From Acanthornis magna (taxonomy: Eukaryota > Chordata > Aves > Passeriformes > Acanthizidae): a DNA stretch of 64,000 bases. Positions 42,229 through 57,200 of this stretch are shown one piece after another (the first letter of the stretch is position 1; each line of letters begins with the position of its first letter). Under the pieces are notes generated by a model. That model was not told the origin of the DNA, ran no database searches, and was given only the letters and a program-made list of their open reading frames with translations. Position numbers and translations under genes: made by a program. The stretch is taken from contig JAWUZG010000001.1 in NCBI GenBank assembly GCA_036785705.1, positions 3,782,001-3,846,000 on the forward strand. Direction: 5' to 3'.

Positions 42229-45200
42229 CTGCGAAGAAAGAGAGCAGAGCATCAAAACATCTGACTGCAAAGCCATTTCAGCCTTGGTCTGCCAGACTCC
42301 TGCTTGGACAAGCACTTGGTGACTTCAGTAGAGTCTGCTGAACTCCAAAGACCCAAGAAAAGACATAGTGGAAATGCAAGCTCTTGCTCTACAGCAAGAT
42401 GTTCGTGCCTGAATGCAGTGTTTAGTTTCATATAAATGAAGCCAAATACACACAAAAGATGTTGGCAAAAGGACATGGTACTGATGCCAAAAAATGACAT
42501 ACTGAAACAACACCAGCATTGTAACCTTCCTCAGAGGACTGCAGAGTGCCTGTACACAGAAACATTTTGGATAAAGGTCATATGCAGATACCTGTAACCA
42601 CATATTGGTGGCAGCTGATTCTGCGAGTAATCCCATTGCCTGCAATGAAATCATTCATCAAAGCAGGGACCACTGCCCTGCTGAGAATGCAAGAGGCAGA
42701 ACATGAAACACAGGCTTGGATCCAGTGCTCCCTGTGACAGTCCTTGCGACCCCTTTGTTTGACAATTTTTTAACCTTTTCAGCTTTTCCTGTAAGTTTCT
42801 TTTCTCAGACACAGTTGAAAATATTTCATTTACTAATGAACTCTTTCAGAAGCAGCACAGTAATCAGTTAGCAAGCTCACCATTCCACGATTAAACCTAA
42901 AAGCACTTCCATTCTTAGAATCCCAAAGCAGTGAAAAATGTGGCAAGTGAATTGAAAATGCTTGGAGAACACAGGGTGAGAGTAGATTCACACACACCGG
43001 AATCTGGACACATGCTGAGCCTCACTTACTCTTAAAGAGTAATTTGACCCAAAGCCTTCTCATCCTCACAAGTCCTGCCACCAGCACTGGGCCAGCCCTG
43101 GGGCAAAGGGCCACCCTGGGCTCGATGCCGCCGCCTCCTCCTCCTCCACAGACAACTCCTCAGCACCTTGATGTTTGCTTTTCCAAGCACACAGTCCCCT
43201 CGATGGTCACTGAAGATACTTTTCATTTAGGGCCATGAGGAAAAAGCAGCTACTGAACATGAGGGGTTAATTATAAGAGTAAGTGGAAGTGTGAAAGTAA
43301 TTTTTTTTAGATTCTATATGAAGTATGCCAGCCAGAAAATGCTTACATCTCTGACATTTCAAAATAACATCCAGGTATTTCCATCAAACACAACAACAAA
43401 AAAACCCTAAGCTTGAATGACAGCACCTATAACTACTCCAGATGAAACAGACAAATCAATTGCAAAGGAATTATGTGACATTCCCATGGAAGGCTCTAAA
43501 TCCAATTGAAGAGAAACTTATGTCATGGTGCAAGCAAGTCAGGGGAGAGATGTGCAAGTGGCAGTGCAGAGAAGGTGCTAACTAGCCAGAAGGGAGGTGT
43601 GCAAGTATAGTTAAAAAGGAAACAAGAAAGAGCAGAGAAGTAATCTTCACTCAATTTTTTTTTCACACACACTCTCTCTTCCTGTAATTTTGTGTCACTT
43701 GTGTACATACCCCCTTATCATTCTCTGGCAACATGAAAAACATGTACAAAATCCCAGTTTCCAGTGAAAAAATCAGTTCCTACCTTCTGGCTACATCCCA
43801 CAGTGTGATCAATAATGCTTAGAAAGGCTATAGGCTCCTCTCAACCAGCAGTAGGCTTTCTGTATGCAGGGATTATAGTTATTTCTCTGCTAGATTGACC
43901 AGTCTCTTTAACCCTTTGGGTAAGTCCTTAAGATTCTCCACTATGTTTTTTAGGCTTGTCCGTGGTTCCTGGCATTCCCAGCTGCTCTGCTTTTTGGGGA
44001 TTGAATGGATGCAGATATTTGGTGGCTGTCCTGGTTTATCTTTGTAAGAACAAAAGTGGGTTTTTTTGCTAAGAAGCTTTGAACATTGATGGTTTTAACA
44101 AGTAGTATTTCAAGCAGGGAAGTGGACACAGAACACTTGAAAAGCAGGCCAGATAAAGCTCTGTACTTAAGAGCAGAGATGCAAATAGTTCATGAATCAA
44201 AAGCAAGTCCTTCCTCCTGCTAATGGCTTTCTCTGCAATGACTTGTAACAGGATGACATCATTAGCCTTGCCTCTTGTCAGGCATTGCCTGACACAGCCC
44301 TTTTTTTCCACCCATCTGCCTATTTCCACCAAATCTGCACAAACACCAAGTTGTTGAGATACCTCTACTACACTGGAAGTCATCTGACACCATTCAAAAG
44401 TTATTAGGACTGACAAATACACACATGTATGAACATCCCTAACAGTAATTCTGTGACTTATCTCTGCAAGTAGCCACTCTAATAAACAATTAATTCTTTT
44501 GAAACCAAATGCCTAACTGCAACTTTAACCATTACACCAAAGAGTTCCCTAAAAGAGAGCGCAGAATCATATAAAAGTGGAATTTTAGGAAGCTACACCA
44601 TTAGCAAGAGTGCCTGGAGGATGGAACAGATGACATAATGGATCTTTTCAACACTGACTTCTGTCAACAGGTGCCCAGCAAATGCACGTAGAGAAAAAAC
44701 CTCACCACGATAACCTTAAAATCCATTCAAATAGTTTTCCAGTGAATTTCTTATTGCCTGCCCACTCTGCTGGAAAACATCTGTTCCCAGCTGAAGAAGC
44801 TCCAGACGGAGCGTGTCTAGAAGTTTAAGCCAATAGAGAAGGAGTGTCTGTGTTAGAGTAAGCACAGCCCTGAGCAGCCCCAACAGGCCTCCTCACAGCT
44901 GGAGATCAGGCACGGCAAGGCAGGCCCTGGCCCTCACATAAATCAAGCCCAGGACAGGAGGTGTGCAAACAGCCTGGTCTGAATGCTAACGAGCCATGCC
45001 AGCACAGCCTGCCCCGGCTCACACTGCTGACACACACCAGGCCCTGCAGCGCAAGCCCAAAGCCTGTGCTTGGTTATTCAGCTTCCAGAGCCTGGCCAAT
45101 GCGTCCACGTGGCAGACACTGTCCTCTGACAAATCCCTGTGGCCACCTCTAATGCGAGAAACACAATGCTGTGATCAAATCAGACAGGCATGTTTTGAGG

Positions 45201-48200
45201 CACCCACAGTTCACCACCAAGCAGATAGGTCGCACTGTTTTTCCCATCATCATCCATCTCTGCCCAACCCAAGCTGCTCAGCATTTCAAAGAGATCTCTT
45301 GCTCTCAGTCCCAAAAGAGATTCTGATGTCAAGCATTTCCCACTTCCCAGCAGTCCATCCATCTGCACCACTTTACATTCCTGCAGCGAAAAGACAGAAT
45401 TAGGCACTTCCAGGGTGCAGGATGGGCAGCTCTGAAGACATAAGCACTCAGTTTGCAGCTAAACCATTCCCACACCAACTGCTATCCTAACCTCTGCTAT
45501 GGCCACTCACCTGGAAGTGCACCTTGCAGTTCCAGCTGTGTCATGCTATTTTTTGGGCTCTTTCCAAATGATAAATGCTCCTAGCAAGCACTCTGGCTAT
45601 GTGGGCTCCTGTAAGAATCTGACTGGTGTGACCAACCTTATCGACACAGCGCGTCAAGCTGCCACCAGATATTTCTGCTCCCTTCTGACTGATTCTGGAT
45701 TTGGAAAGGGTTCATGGCCCATATTCTGTTACACATCATCTGAGCCACACAGTTTTTGTAGGACAGAGTGTCTGCTCAAGCACAGATGGCCAAGGAACAA
45801 CTCAGCAGATCAGGCTAAGTTGTGTATTCACTAGGGGAAACATTTATGGCTCTCACTGTGATGCTTTTTTCCAGATCTTCAGACTGTTTTGCTTCAAGGG
45901 GCCCCCTCTATTCTGAACTGCTGAGAACTTGGATAATACTTCTGGAGAGCCAGAAGATGGTGGAGAAATGAGGTAAAGAGAAAAAGACAGATTTGTTGCT
46001 ACATCTTCTCTGTTTCCCAAAGAGAAAGAAAACTCAGACTAAATTAGAGAAAACAAAATGGAACAGAAGATTGAAAGGCAAAGTAAAGTAGAAAGACTTC
46101 CAGGAGAAGACAGCAATCATGCTCATCAGAGAAGAGCCTACTCTTAATAAGGCAACTTAAAAACCATCAGAAGTTCTCATCACCTGATGACTCTGTAAAT
46201 GTTTGTCCATAGCCAGGTTTTCAGTACAGTCTGTTGTACTCACTGTCAATGGACGTGGCAACTTTATTGAACAGGGAACTCAAATAATAAATGGATCAGA
46301 GAGCGACATTTATTTTTTAGCTGCTAGTCTCAGTCCCTTAAAGTTAGATTTCATAAAAGGAAGGGAGAAAAGCTGTGAGCTGTATTCTTGGATGTCTGTA
46401 TGCTGTGGACAGAGAAGGCCTCAGTTGCCAACACTGGCCCACCCAACACTGAATTTTATAGTGACAAACCAAACACCATCCTTTGTCAGGCAAAGCTACG
46501 AGTGGCTTTGCTTTTCAGAAAGCTGTGCCAGACGTGGTGGAATTTCCAGATATTCACCGTTCTGGAGTTAACAGAGGAAGAATACATTTCAAAAGAATTC
46601 AGAATCATCACTAGATGCAAACTGGAGGGTTGCATGGTTTCTGTAATAGTGTTCTGTAAGGGAGCAGAAGGCATTCAGGACAGGATGGTGGTTTGGAAGT
46701 CAGGCTGAAGGAATCAGCTGTGAACAGCTGTGTGGCTGTGGCTGCTGCTCATTAGCCTGGCCAGGTGCCAAACCAACTGTGATTCTGAATGCACAGCACG
46801 CGATTTGTACATTTGAAATGGAATTCGGAGGTGCAGGTGTAGGAAAGGAAGAGGGTGGCACAGCTGTCACGTACCTGAAGTCTCCGGACAAGTCCCGTGC
46901 ATGAGGCCAAACATGTTGCCACAGGCCTTACTGACAGCAGCCATCTTAGCCAGGACGGGGAGGTTGTGGATAACAAAGGACACCTCGTTTCGCTGCTGCT
47001 TGGCAAGGTTTTGTGCATGCCCCAGGATCCCAAATCCTGTGATGTCTGTAGCTGCATGTGCATTGAAAGTGTGCATGAGTCCAGCAGCTACAAGAGAGGG
47101 AGGGGGAAATAAACCACCAAATCAGAAAATACTGAATCATCAGGAAAATGCTTTGACAATATTGTGCACAGTTTGAATAAAGTTGCATACCCTTAATGCA
47201 AACCAGGTCGGGTTAAATTAATAAAATAAATAAAATCGTGCTTGAAGAGAACTGGAATTCACAAATAGGGCACGTAACACTTAAAAAATTGAACTTGTAT
47301 TTAAGACATTAAATCATGCTGAAAATCCGTCATGGAAGTTGCATTTATGAGCATGGTCTATTAGACATGTGCTACTCATTTATATTGGCATTCTAAGAAA
47401 CAGAGGTTTGCTTCAGATCCAAACTTCCCAAAGCTGAGGGCCAGGGAGGTTCTGAGCTCAGCTTTACTTCACTAAGGGCAGGGATCAGACACAGCTCAGT
47501 CTTCTCACACCTCTTCCCCTGCCATTCTGCAGTGGTGACATCAGAACTTGAGATCCGGACACTCAAAGTTGAAGAGCTGAAGAAAAAAGCCTGCAGCTGT
47601 GGGGGAAGGGCCCCAGCCTCCCCACCTATACATTCATGGAATTCCTGCACCTTTGCAGCTCCTGGGTGGGAAAAGAGCACCTCTGCATGCAGGACAATAG
47701 AACCAGTTAAGAGTATTTAAGTGTTGTTAAAGATGTCTGACAAGAGTACAGAAAAACAAAACCAAGAATGCTCTGCCTTTCTTTGGGGCTTCCCAAATAC
47801 ACAAGCAGGACCAAGTTCTTTTCAGTAAGACAATCCTGGTCATTTGTCTTTCCTGGAAGGCTTTGTCAAAGAATGAAAAACCAGGGGGATGACATAAGAA
47901 GTGAAAACTGAATAAACGGGAAAAGAGATATTTAACTATTCCTGTTCCTTCAACTGAGAAGTAAGGAAACACTTAATTCAATTCTCCACTCTGCCAAAGA
48001 TACTCTGAACAAAGAAGGGAAATCCTGGATTAAAACTTCTAGGGTAAGAGCAGAACCTTTCCTCTACCAAAATTAAAAGAAAAAAAAAAATCAAAACAAA
48101 AATCCCCTACAAGAACAGGAAAAGGACAAACAAACAGAAAAGAAATCATATTCTACATACATATTCCACACTGTGGGAAGCGCAGTACATGACCGAATTG

Positions 48201-51200
48201 AAAGTAAAATTTTTTTGAAAAATCAAAATTTAAACTGAAGCTCACATAAATTTAGAGCTTTTCCCTTCTTAATTCTATTTCAAACTCTTTTAATCTTATC
48301 ACTGTCAGGCCTTCTCTATGTACAGAGACAAAGAACAAATCCAATATATTTCCCTTTAACACATCCTCTAAGTCACTGGGATGTTACTTGCAGCTCTCAC
48401 ATGAGTCATAATCATATCCAGCAGCTCTGTGTTTTTGCTGTATAATTACAAGAGGGCGTTTGATTTTAATTTGCTTGTTTCACAAACACTGAACAGCAGA
48501 AAGATGGGGCAGAATGAAAGGGACAAAGTGGCTGGGTCACAATTTCCCTGGGCAGTGAAATGAAATTGAATATGGAATCGAAAAAACCCACAGTCATTCC
48601 CCTCCAACACACACATCTCTTCTTACCTGTTCTGTTCAGCCGTGCCATATTCATCATTGCTTCCTGGTACGCCAGTTCTACATCCTCCTGAGTTACCACA
48701 AGCTTGATTTTATTCCACTTTTCAGGCTAATGGATGAAATAAAGATGTTTCTTTTAGATTTTTAGCTGTGTATTTTAAAGAACACCCTGACCACTTAAAA
48801 AAAAAAATCCTTAATCTATAATGTACTTTTTTTTTTTTAACTCAGTTAAAGAAGGGCAAAATGTTCCACAGTCAGAGGTGTGTGCCTTAGTCTGCTGTAC
48901 CCCAGCAAAATTAATTTAAAGATCAATTAGGCACTAAGCACCTCAAATCCTGTTTTCAGCAGCTGAGCGGAGTGGAATAAACTATCCCATGGCAAAGAAC
49001 TCCTTCAAGGCAACTCTCTGGACTGAACTCCCACAGCCAATTTAAAAGAACTTCGTTGCTGGATGCTGAGATTTGTAATTTCTGGCTTCTTGGGTTTTTA
49101 AAAGATTATTCTTGATTTTACACCTGGACACTTTGATCAGGAGTATCTGATATGCACCAGTCCTGCTCAGAGGAATGTATGCTAAGGTAGGATGTAATCA
49201 CTCCAGTTTAGGATTATAGCAGTTTCATAAGCCTCCTTTACAGTTTAATACCAGCATCTTCCACCCATTCTCCAGTGTCTGGTACGGACTCATTTCTTCA
49301 TCACATACCCCTAAATGCTCTTCATCCCAGAAGCATTTTACAACAATTTAGGAAACAGTACCTTTATAAAGGGTAATTGTTTCATTTGAAGCTGAAGTGA
49401 TTCCAGACCCAGAATGAAACAAGGCAACTATTTTATTGTTAAGAGCTACACTACAAACTGATTTAACTTTTTTTTTTCCCAATGAAAATAAAATTACAGA
49501 GAACTGAAAGTCAACAAACATAGGATTTTTGAAGCCACAATGCCTACACTGCCATTCCACAGAGTAAATGTATAGAACAAACTTCTTACTAAACTAGAGG
49601 TGCAAGAACTACTAAGAAATGGTACATGATGCTGCACTGGGCAACGATCTTCTCTTAACAAATGAGTGCTGACTTCTAGGGGTGTAGGAGAGAATCCAGA
49701 AATGGCAAAAGGGGGAAAGAGTAGTCAGCCAAAATAAATAAATTGTTAAAGAGCGAGGAATGATGGCAGTGGGACCAGAGTTTTTGAATTTAGGTTGACC
49801 TAGGTATACCAATTAAAGAAAAGCATTTTTATTTACACAAATGAGAGACCAAGTCAAAAAATAAGATGTCGCTGTTATAGAGGTGACAGAATAGTGATTA
49901 TTCTTACACTGGGAATGACAAAAAAACCCCCTGAAAAGTCATTCTGATTTCAAAAACATTCTGAGGCTGATCACAGGATGGAAACTGGTCAGATGATGGG
50001 AATGGAAATCTGAAATGATGTGGAAGCAGAACTCAAGGCTGAGGATAGAAGAGCCACAAACACAGATGAGATACAAATTAGAGACAAATTCCTCTCCACT
50101 ACAGCAATCAGATACTGGGGTTAGTCAATAGGGAATTAAGGCAGAAAGGTTTGCAAAAAGTCACAAACAGGTTTTAAAAGCAAGCTTAGATTTCCAAATG
50201 GGAAGGGTCAGTAGACAACAGCAAGGGCTAGAAAACCCTTTCTGAAGGGGCACATCACAGCATGCCCTTCATGCCTTTAAGCATACATCTCACTACACTC
50301 CAGCTTTCCTTTCTTGCCTATGCATAAACTTGTTATACTATACCTTCTCCCAGGCACTTCTTAATACGAAATCCAATTCCTCACCAAAATTTGATTTACA
50401 GGTGGATTTGTGATGGGTAATTCTTGTTTCACTTTCCCTACTCTTTCTTAAAACAAAGCTAAAGAAAAGGTAGCACAGCTACTCAGAGGTTTTCCTACCA
50501 TAATCAAAGATATATTCTGTTTACACATAATAGCAGTATTGATTTCCTGGCTGTCCTCATTTTTCAGACAAGAAAGTGTTTCTGTTTGACAGTTCAGGAA
50601 ATTAGTAGTATTTGAAATATGTGGAAATTCAGAATAGCCTTAATTTGCAAGTCTGCTCGTCGGTACAAGAAAAAGATATGTTAATAAGATTATGTCCAGA
50701 AAACATACTATGGAATAGGGGTCTTGTTGTTTCACTTCATTTTCCTATCAAGATTATCTGAGGCCCTGATCCTTACATCTGTGGGAAACACAGGCTTCTG
50801 AAGAAGTCAAAATTGCTAGGGCAGACCCTATGAAGAAGGAGAAAAATATTTTTCTCTTGTTGCTCACACTTCAGACTCCAGTGAAGGTTTATGCTGGTTC
50901 TTTCCCACTTTGCTAACACTAGCTGTGAAATTAGAATTCATCTGACAATGCAGTGGCCAACAGCCAAACCAAAGTAGATTCCAGCTCACTCCTCTGCCAG
51001 TCTATTGGCTCAGTAATCCCAAAAGTAGAAAAGATGCATCTTTTTAGAGTGTAAACTGAGCAGTTATAATTCGGAAGACACGTACTGGGAGCCAGACAAC
51101 ATAAGCAGATGCCAATTTTGCAGTCACTTTTCAGTTCAGTAGTTACATTTTTGCCTGAAGTAACAGATGGAAGTATGTCTACATCCATAATACTGCTAGA

Positions 51201-54200
51201 AATATTCGTACTGAACGCACAGGGCAATACATGTGCAACACAGATATACCTCCATGTACACGAGCAGAAAGCCCAAGAACACAGAGAGTTCTTGGCCTAA
51301 TTGCCATCAATAAGTGTTGCCAATTACTTTGGCAGGTGGAATAGGGCATAATTTTGCCCAGGGTGATAGTCTGTTGTTCTGTTAGTAAACAATTTTGGCT
51401 ATTACAGCAATGCCTGAGAAATAACTAAGAATTAGGTGCAATTAAGATGGGCTCACTAAGCACAAAACTGTAAACTACCTCGATTCCAAAAGAGTTTTGC
51501 ACACAAGCAGGGAAGGCTGGAACATCAAGGAGGAAAGAGGAGAGAGAGGTGACAGATCACTCCCATCTGAGCTGAACTTCATCATGTTGAGGGAATGAGG
51601 AAAGTCACCTTTAACTCACACCCCTCTTCCCTTTTTCTTTTTTTGCAATGTACTCACAATATCTAGCCACTGGTGGACAGCCACAGCCACTTGTGTTCCC
51701 AAGGGTTTAGTTAATACAAGCACATCTCCTGGCACTGCATTGTCTGGCCTGGAAACAAAGAATTCATGCATTAAATACATAGCAAGATTCAAACACGTTA
51801 CTAGGAATAAGTGCTGATAATTACACTTTCACAGACCCACGTATCTTACTTCACAGTTAAAAAACGACTAATTGCAGAATTACCCTTTGGGATTCATTGC
51901 CATGCAATATTATGGAGGAAAATGCTGCAAACTTGTTTAAAAAGTGCTAATCCTTCTTTCTTGGAAAAAACAATGCTTGCAGTCAGACACAAAACAAACT
52001 ACATCTCTTCTTTAAACTTATTTGAGACGTAAGAGAGGATAAGGGAAAAAATTGACCTTTTTTACCCAGGGCATAAAATACCCAGCATTAGGATCATGCA
52101 CAAGTTCATTTGTATAGAGTAACATGCCACAGTGGGACATTCAGAATTAGCTACTGTTAAATGGACAGAATGCTGTAAAGACAGCAGTTCTGCAGTTCTC
52201 TACAGCCATTAAGAGGATAATTGGAACATGGTTTGGAAATGTATGTGTAAGTGTGACAGAAATTTATGTTCAAAACAATCTCCACTACCTTTAAAGATTA
52301 GTAGCTTAATTCTCCTGTCAAAAGGAGAATAGGATCAAAAAGTACTGGGGGGTGGGGAGAAGTAAAAGGACATCCTGTTTAAAAAAAGCAAATATGTACA
52401 AAGAGATGTGGCATCTGTGGCGTGCTAAGGACAAACCCAAGCAGGAGAAGGTACTGCTTTATTCATCAGGAGACACAGCACAAGATCACAACACGGTGCT
52501 TAAAGGATTTTACTGCATCCCTTCAGACCAGTGCCTTTGATTGTTTGGTGATTTAACTTACATTATAAATTCATTAGGCTGACAGACTGTCGTGGCCACT
52601 CCTCCTAAAACAATCCAGGGATTTAACACTGTTTGGCCACCAGTAACAGATGTTCCTGCCTCTTCTGCTGCATCTTTGAAACCCTGGATAATTAGAGGCA
52701 TCACTTTGTCTCTTTCCTAGAGATCAAAACAGAAGTCAGAGTTCCATACACAGCAGTGCTACTCATTGCAAGACTGGTCCAGGGCTTTAACCACTCCAAC
52801 CAAGTGCCCTCATGGCAAATAACTCACGACAGAAAAGCAACCCTTAGGTGGAGTCTGGCCTCCTGAAAACTGCATGTTATCCCACAGAGTTAAGGTTCTA
52901 CAGCTCTGTGTAGAAGAGGTGCAAAGACACTCTTACACTGAAGAAACATTTTTCAGGTCATACAAGAGAAATCAGAGTTATGGAAACTCAGAACAACTAT
53001 CCTGCTGCTGTAATCAGGTACAGCCACAGCAGTGCAGTGCTAAAAGGCAATGTTTAATCAAGATGCATTTGGGCTCCATTAACCATCAAAGTTTCAACTT
53101 ACATCCTTCTAAGAATAAACATCCCTTTTTTGCTACAGCAAAACAAACATACATGCTGGTCACTTCCACAAAAAAGAAAAAATAATAGAAATAAAAGGAA
53201 GATAAAAATAATAAAAAGAAAACAAACCCAGCCCATAATAATCTATCCAGATTGATACATGAATTGGCAATCAAATGCTGGCCTTTGACAGAAGGAGGGC
53301 CCCATTTTGGTGGGGATGAAGGCAGCAGATTGCAGTGCTACAGAAAACTGAACTTTTAGCACATGACCTCGGAATGTTTATGAGGCAAGATCCATACTAT
53401 GAGCTGAGCCATTCAATAAAACCACCTCTTCTTCAAAAGGATTCAAACTTTGAGGAGAAGTTACACTAAAGATAAATACATTCTGAGCACATTTAGCTGT
53501 TTGAGTCTTCCTTCAAGATAAACTGCCAAAAATCTTACCCTATCTGTCATTTTATTGCTGATTCCAAGGAGCATCAACATGTTGTCGCATTCTGTGACCC
53601 CCATGGCATAAAGGTCACTTAGGACATTGGCACATGCTATCCGTCCCTGAAAAACAAAGACAGACAAGAAAAAAAAGCTGCAGGACTGTTGGTGAATGTT
53701 TAAACACCTTCCACAGCTTCCCATATGAGTTTGCATTCTAACACAGCTTCTTACTCCACAGCATTAAGAAACCCAGCCAGAGATGTGGTATGATCCATTA
53801 CGTGCTATGTGCCCACCTCGAAGTGCAGGTTTCTTTCCTCTCACATATGGAGAGAATTCATCCCAGCTGTCCTGGTCAACACTCTCACTGACTCCACAGG
53901 AATCCCAGAGTTCAGACTAGATACCCAATCTGAGAGGCTGATGTTAAGATCAACAGTCTATCTTTGATAACAAGCTCAGTTTACTTGATGTGTTATGTTC
54001 CTATTAACTTTATTCCAGCATAAAACTGCACATCCTGATGGAGATGACCATAGTATGGAATTCACAACTGCTAGGGAGCTAATCCAAAATGCACGTATTG
54101 CTGTAACTTTTCTATATCAGAATATGCAGGAGATAGGTCCTTGATGAGAAAGATGTTCCCTGCACTACTATGGAGGTCATGCCCGCACTCCTCAGTTTTT

Positions 54201-57200
54201 CGGAGAGAACTCCTCTTCCTGGAGGATATGGCTGTGCTGCCAGCACACAGCCACACTGCGGTGCTTCCTCTGCTGCCCGGGGATGACAGCGTGTGCAGGG
54301 AATGAAGGAGCTCAGGGCTCCCAGGAACTGGCTTTGCCACCACTAAGGGAAGCTGTCTGCCCCCACCACTCACACAGTGAGAAAGATGTGTTTGTCACTT
54401 TTCAGGTGCCAAGATCAGGCTGAATTTTGCTACAACATCAACAATTTTACTGACTGGTGTATGTGTGTGCATCTCCACTAACAAAAACTTGTACAAGAGA
54501 CAAGACTGTTTGTCTGCTGAAGATTCCTCTAAGAAGTCAGGAAGCTGACAGGACTGAGAAGCCATCACTTGCATCACATGAGGTTAGTTACTTTAATTTT
54601 ACTAAATTAATATATCTGAGTCAGGGTTTCTCAGGTATAGACCAAGCACAGATGAGACATCAAGTTTCCTGATGAAGATGCAGAACTTCCTCATACAGGG
54701 TGTACCCTAAGGGACAGCAAGGTATTTTAAAATATAGGACAAATTCTGTTGTGTTACTCTGGAAGACTCCGTGCATTCTATGAAAGTTGTTTCAGGTTTA
54801 CTGCTGCAGAACTAATGAACATCTGGCTTTGTGATTTTAAATCTGTGCTTTTTGTAATGTTCAAAGGCAACACCACCATGATAAAAATAACATGCTTATT
54901 TAATGCAATTTGTAAAAACAGGCAATGTTTTCAGGCAGTTACTTCACTTGCTGATGACATGAAACAACATCTCCAAATCACAAATAAATATAATACAGTT
55001 TTCATAAATTCAAGAGCTTTTAGTGATATCGGGGAATCACTGATATTTGGAGCTGAAGTATTTATTAATCATTTAAATCTTAAACTATTAAGAAAAGAGT
55101 GAGTTGTGTACTGCACTGTTTGATGGATATTGGCTGTTAAATTTTTATACGCCTGCCATTTCCTTTTTGTGGAATGGAACTATCAAACCATTCTCTGTTA
55201 TCTTCAGTATTTACCAAGCAAACTTCTGGTTTATGCCCTGTTAGGAATAACAGATAAGTTTTAAAAACCATACTGACTACACCTCTGAGAGTCAGAGGTC
55301 AGTCTAGTCTAACAGTGCTTTTGCCAACTGCCAAAACCACTATGGAAATAAATTCAGGGAAGTGCAATTCCCAAGTCTGAAAGAGCAGAGAGAGCAACAC
55401 AGGGCTTGTGAACACCAACACAACAGGGCTCACAAACAGGGGTCAGCCTAGCAGGACCTGCAGGTCACCTGCCTGCTTGCTTAGTGCACCTGAAACACAA
55501 AGATCTGTGTGCAATACTAAGAACTATTTGTAAGTGCAAAGGATGAAGAATCAGACACTCATCTCTAGTCCTGAGAAAAGGTTCTTCTTAAAACAGCAAC
55601 AAAAAGGTTCCTGGATGGAAGGAAAGATATCCTCTCTCAAACCTGCCAGCTCCCTGCTCCTGTACTCAAACAGGTGTCACCAAAGTGCCACAACAGAGGC
55701 CAGCGCCAGCCCTATTCCCAGTGGATTGATACTTACTATGAAACCTATTTTCAATTGCTTGTAACTTTTCTAATAAACCATTTAAGCTGAATAAATCCTA
55801 TGATTGGTATGGATTTTACAGATGTACATCCTAGGGATAATTTTGCACACAGACTGAGTGTTTTCAAGGACAAAATCAAAGTGAAGGAGAAAGGGGAAAG
55901 AAGGAAGAATGATTTTGCATGTAACTGCAGAACTTAGTTTTAAAATAGGCAGTACCAGAGTGAGAGTTGTTTTCTGAAGCAGAAATAGGAAGTTCAGCTG
56001 AGTCCACAAGCAGTTTTGCCTTCCTCAGCTGTTTCCTAATCCCTTCTGTCACAGCACCCAGCCTGGAGCTCATTTGCACTTTCGGCCTTCCCTCTTTGCT
56101 TCCTCTCCTCCAATTAGGAAGAGAGATGAGATAAGGAGCTGCAGGTAAACCCTGGACACAGAGAAAGGAAGAGGTTCTAGATCAGGGAACACCCACTCAA
56201 AACCAGACTAGAAGTGCCTGGGTAAGGAGACTGAGAGGAAGGGCAAGAAGGAGAGTGTGCCGTGCACATGAGTGATAGTGGTAACAGAGCAGTAACAACA
56301 GGCGTGGGTCAGGGGACACCTGGACTTAAACCAGGGAAAGAAACAGTTGGAGAGCAGAGCAGCAGCTTGTCTTGAGCAGGGGAGGCCAGAGCACACCCCT
56401 TTATACAGGCTGGACACAAACTCAAAATTCCCAAATCTCCCAATTCCTCTGCTTGTAACAACCATCCATAAATCCCATGGCAAATTGTATTTGACTGTCC
56501 TCTGGCCAATGTTGGTCCACACAAATAAAAGGTAATCTATACTGTCCCTTGGGGTACTCTAGCCCTCAAGAGAGAGGTCTGAGAAGAGGGTCCAGCAGCA
56601 ATAATCCTACTGGATCATCACTGTTGGTATCAGCAAGAAGGCTTGTGACAGAATCCCTGTTCTAAGTTAGCTCTTAGGAAGAAATATACATGTGTAAACA
56701 GATTAGGAAGTGGCCAGCCACCAGATTAAAATAAATGCCTTCAAGAATGAAAAGTGAAGGACTTGAGAGTTAGACAGCACCAAGGTTACAGCTGCTGGTA
56801 CATGTGGATCTCAGCATAGACTGTAACTATGATGCAACCACTGAAGCTGGACTAAGGCCAAATTTACATTCCACTTCTGCCACAATGACCTAAACCTCAT
56901 CTGGGCACAGGCCCATCTATCTACTCCTGTGGCATCTCAAACCCTTTTTAATCTCCAAACAAAGCAACCCTCCCCCTTCACCACAGCCTTTAACACTCTC
57001 CCTCAACTTCTCATTACAAGGTGAGAAAAAGAGTTTCTCAGATGACGAACTTGAACACAGATCTCCAAAACATTTTTTTTCCTCTGGTCCCTGACAAGTT
57101 CTGCATGATATTAAACCAACCCACTTGAATCAAATTTCTCAGGAGAGTTCAACAACTCTATACTGCAGAGGCCAGCCTGAGACTTTTAGCTTTTCAGTTT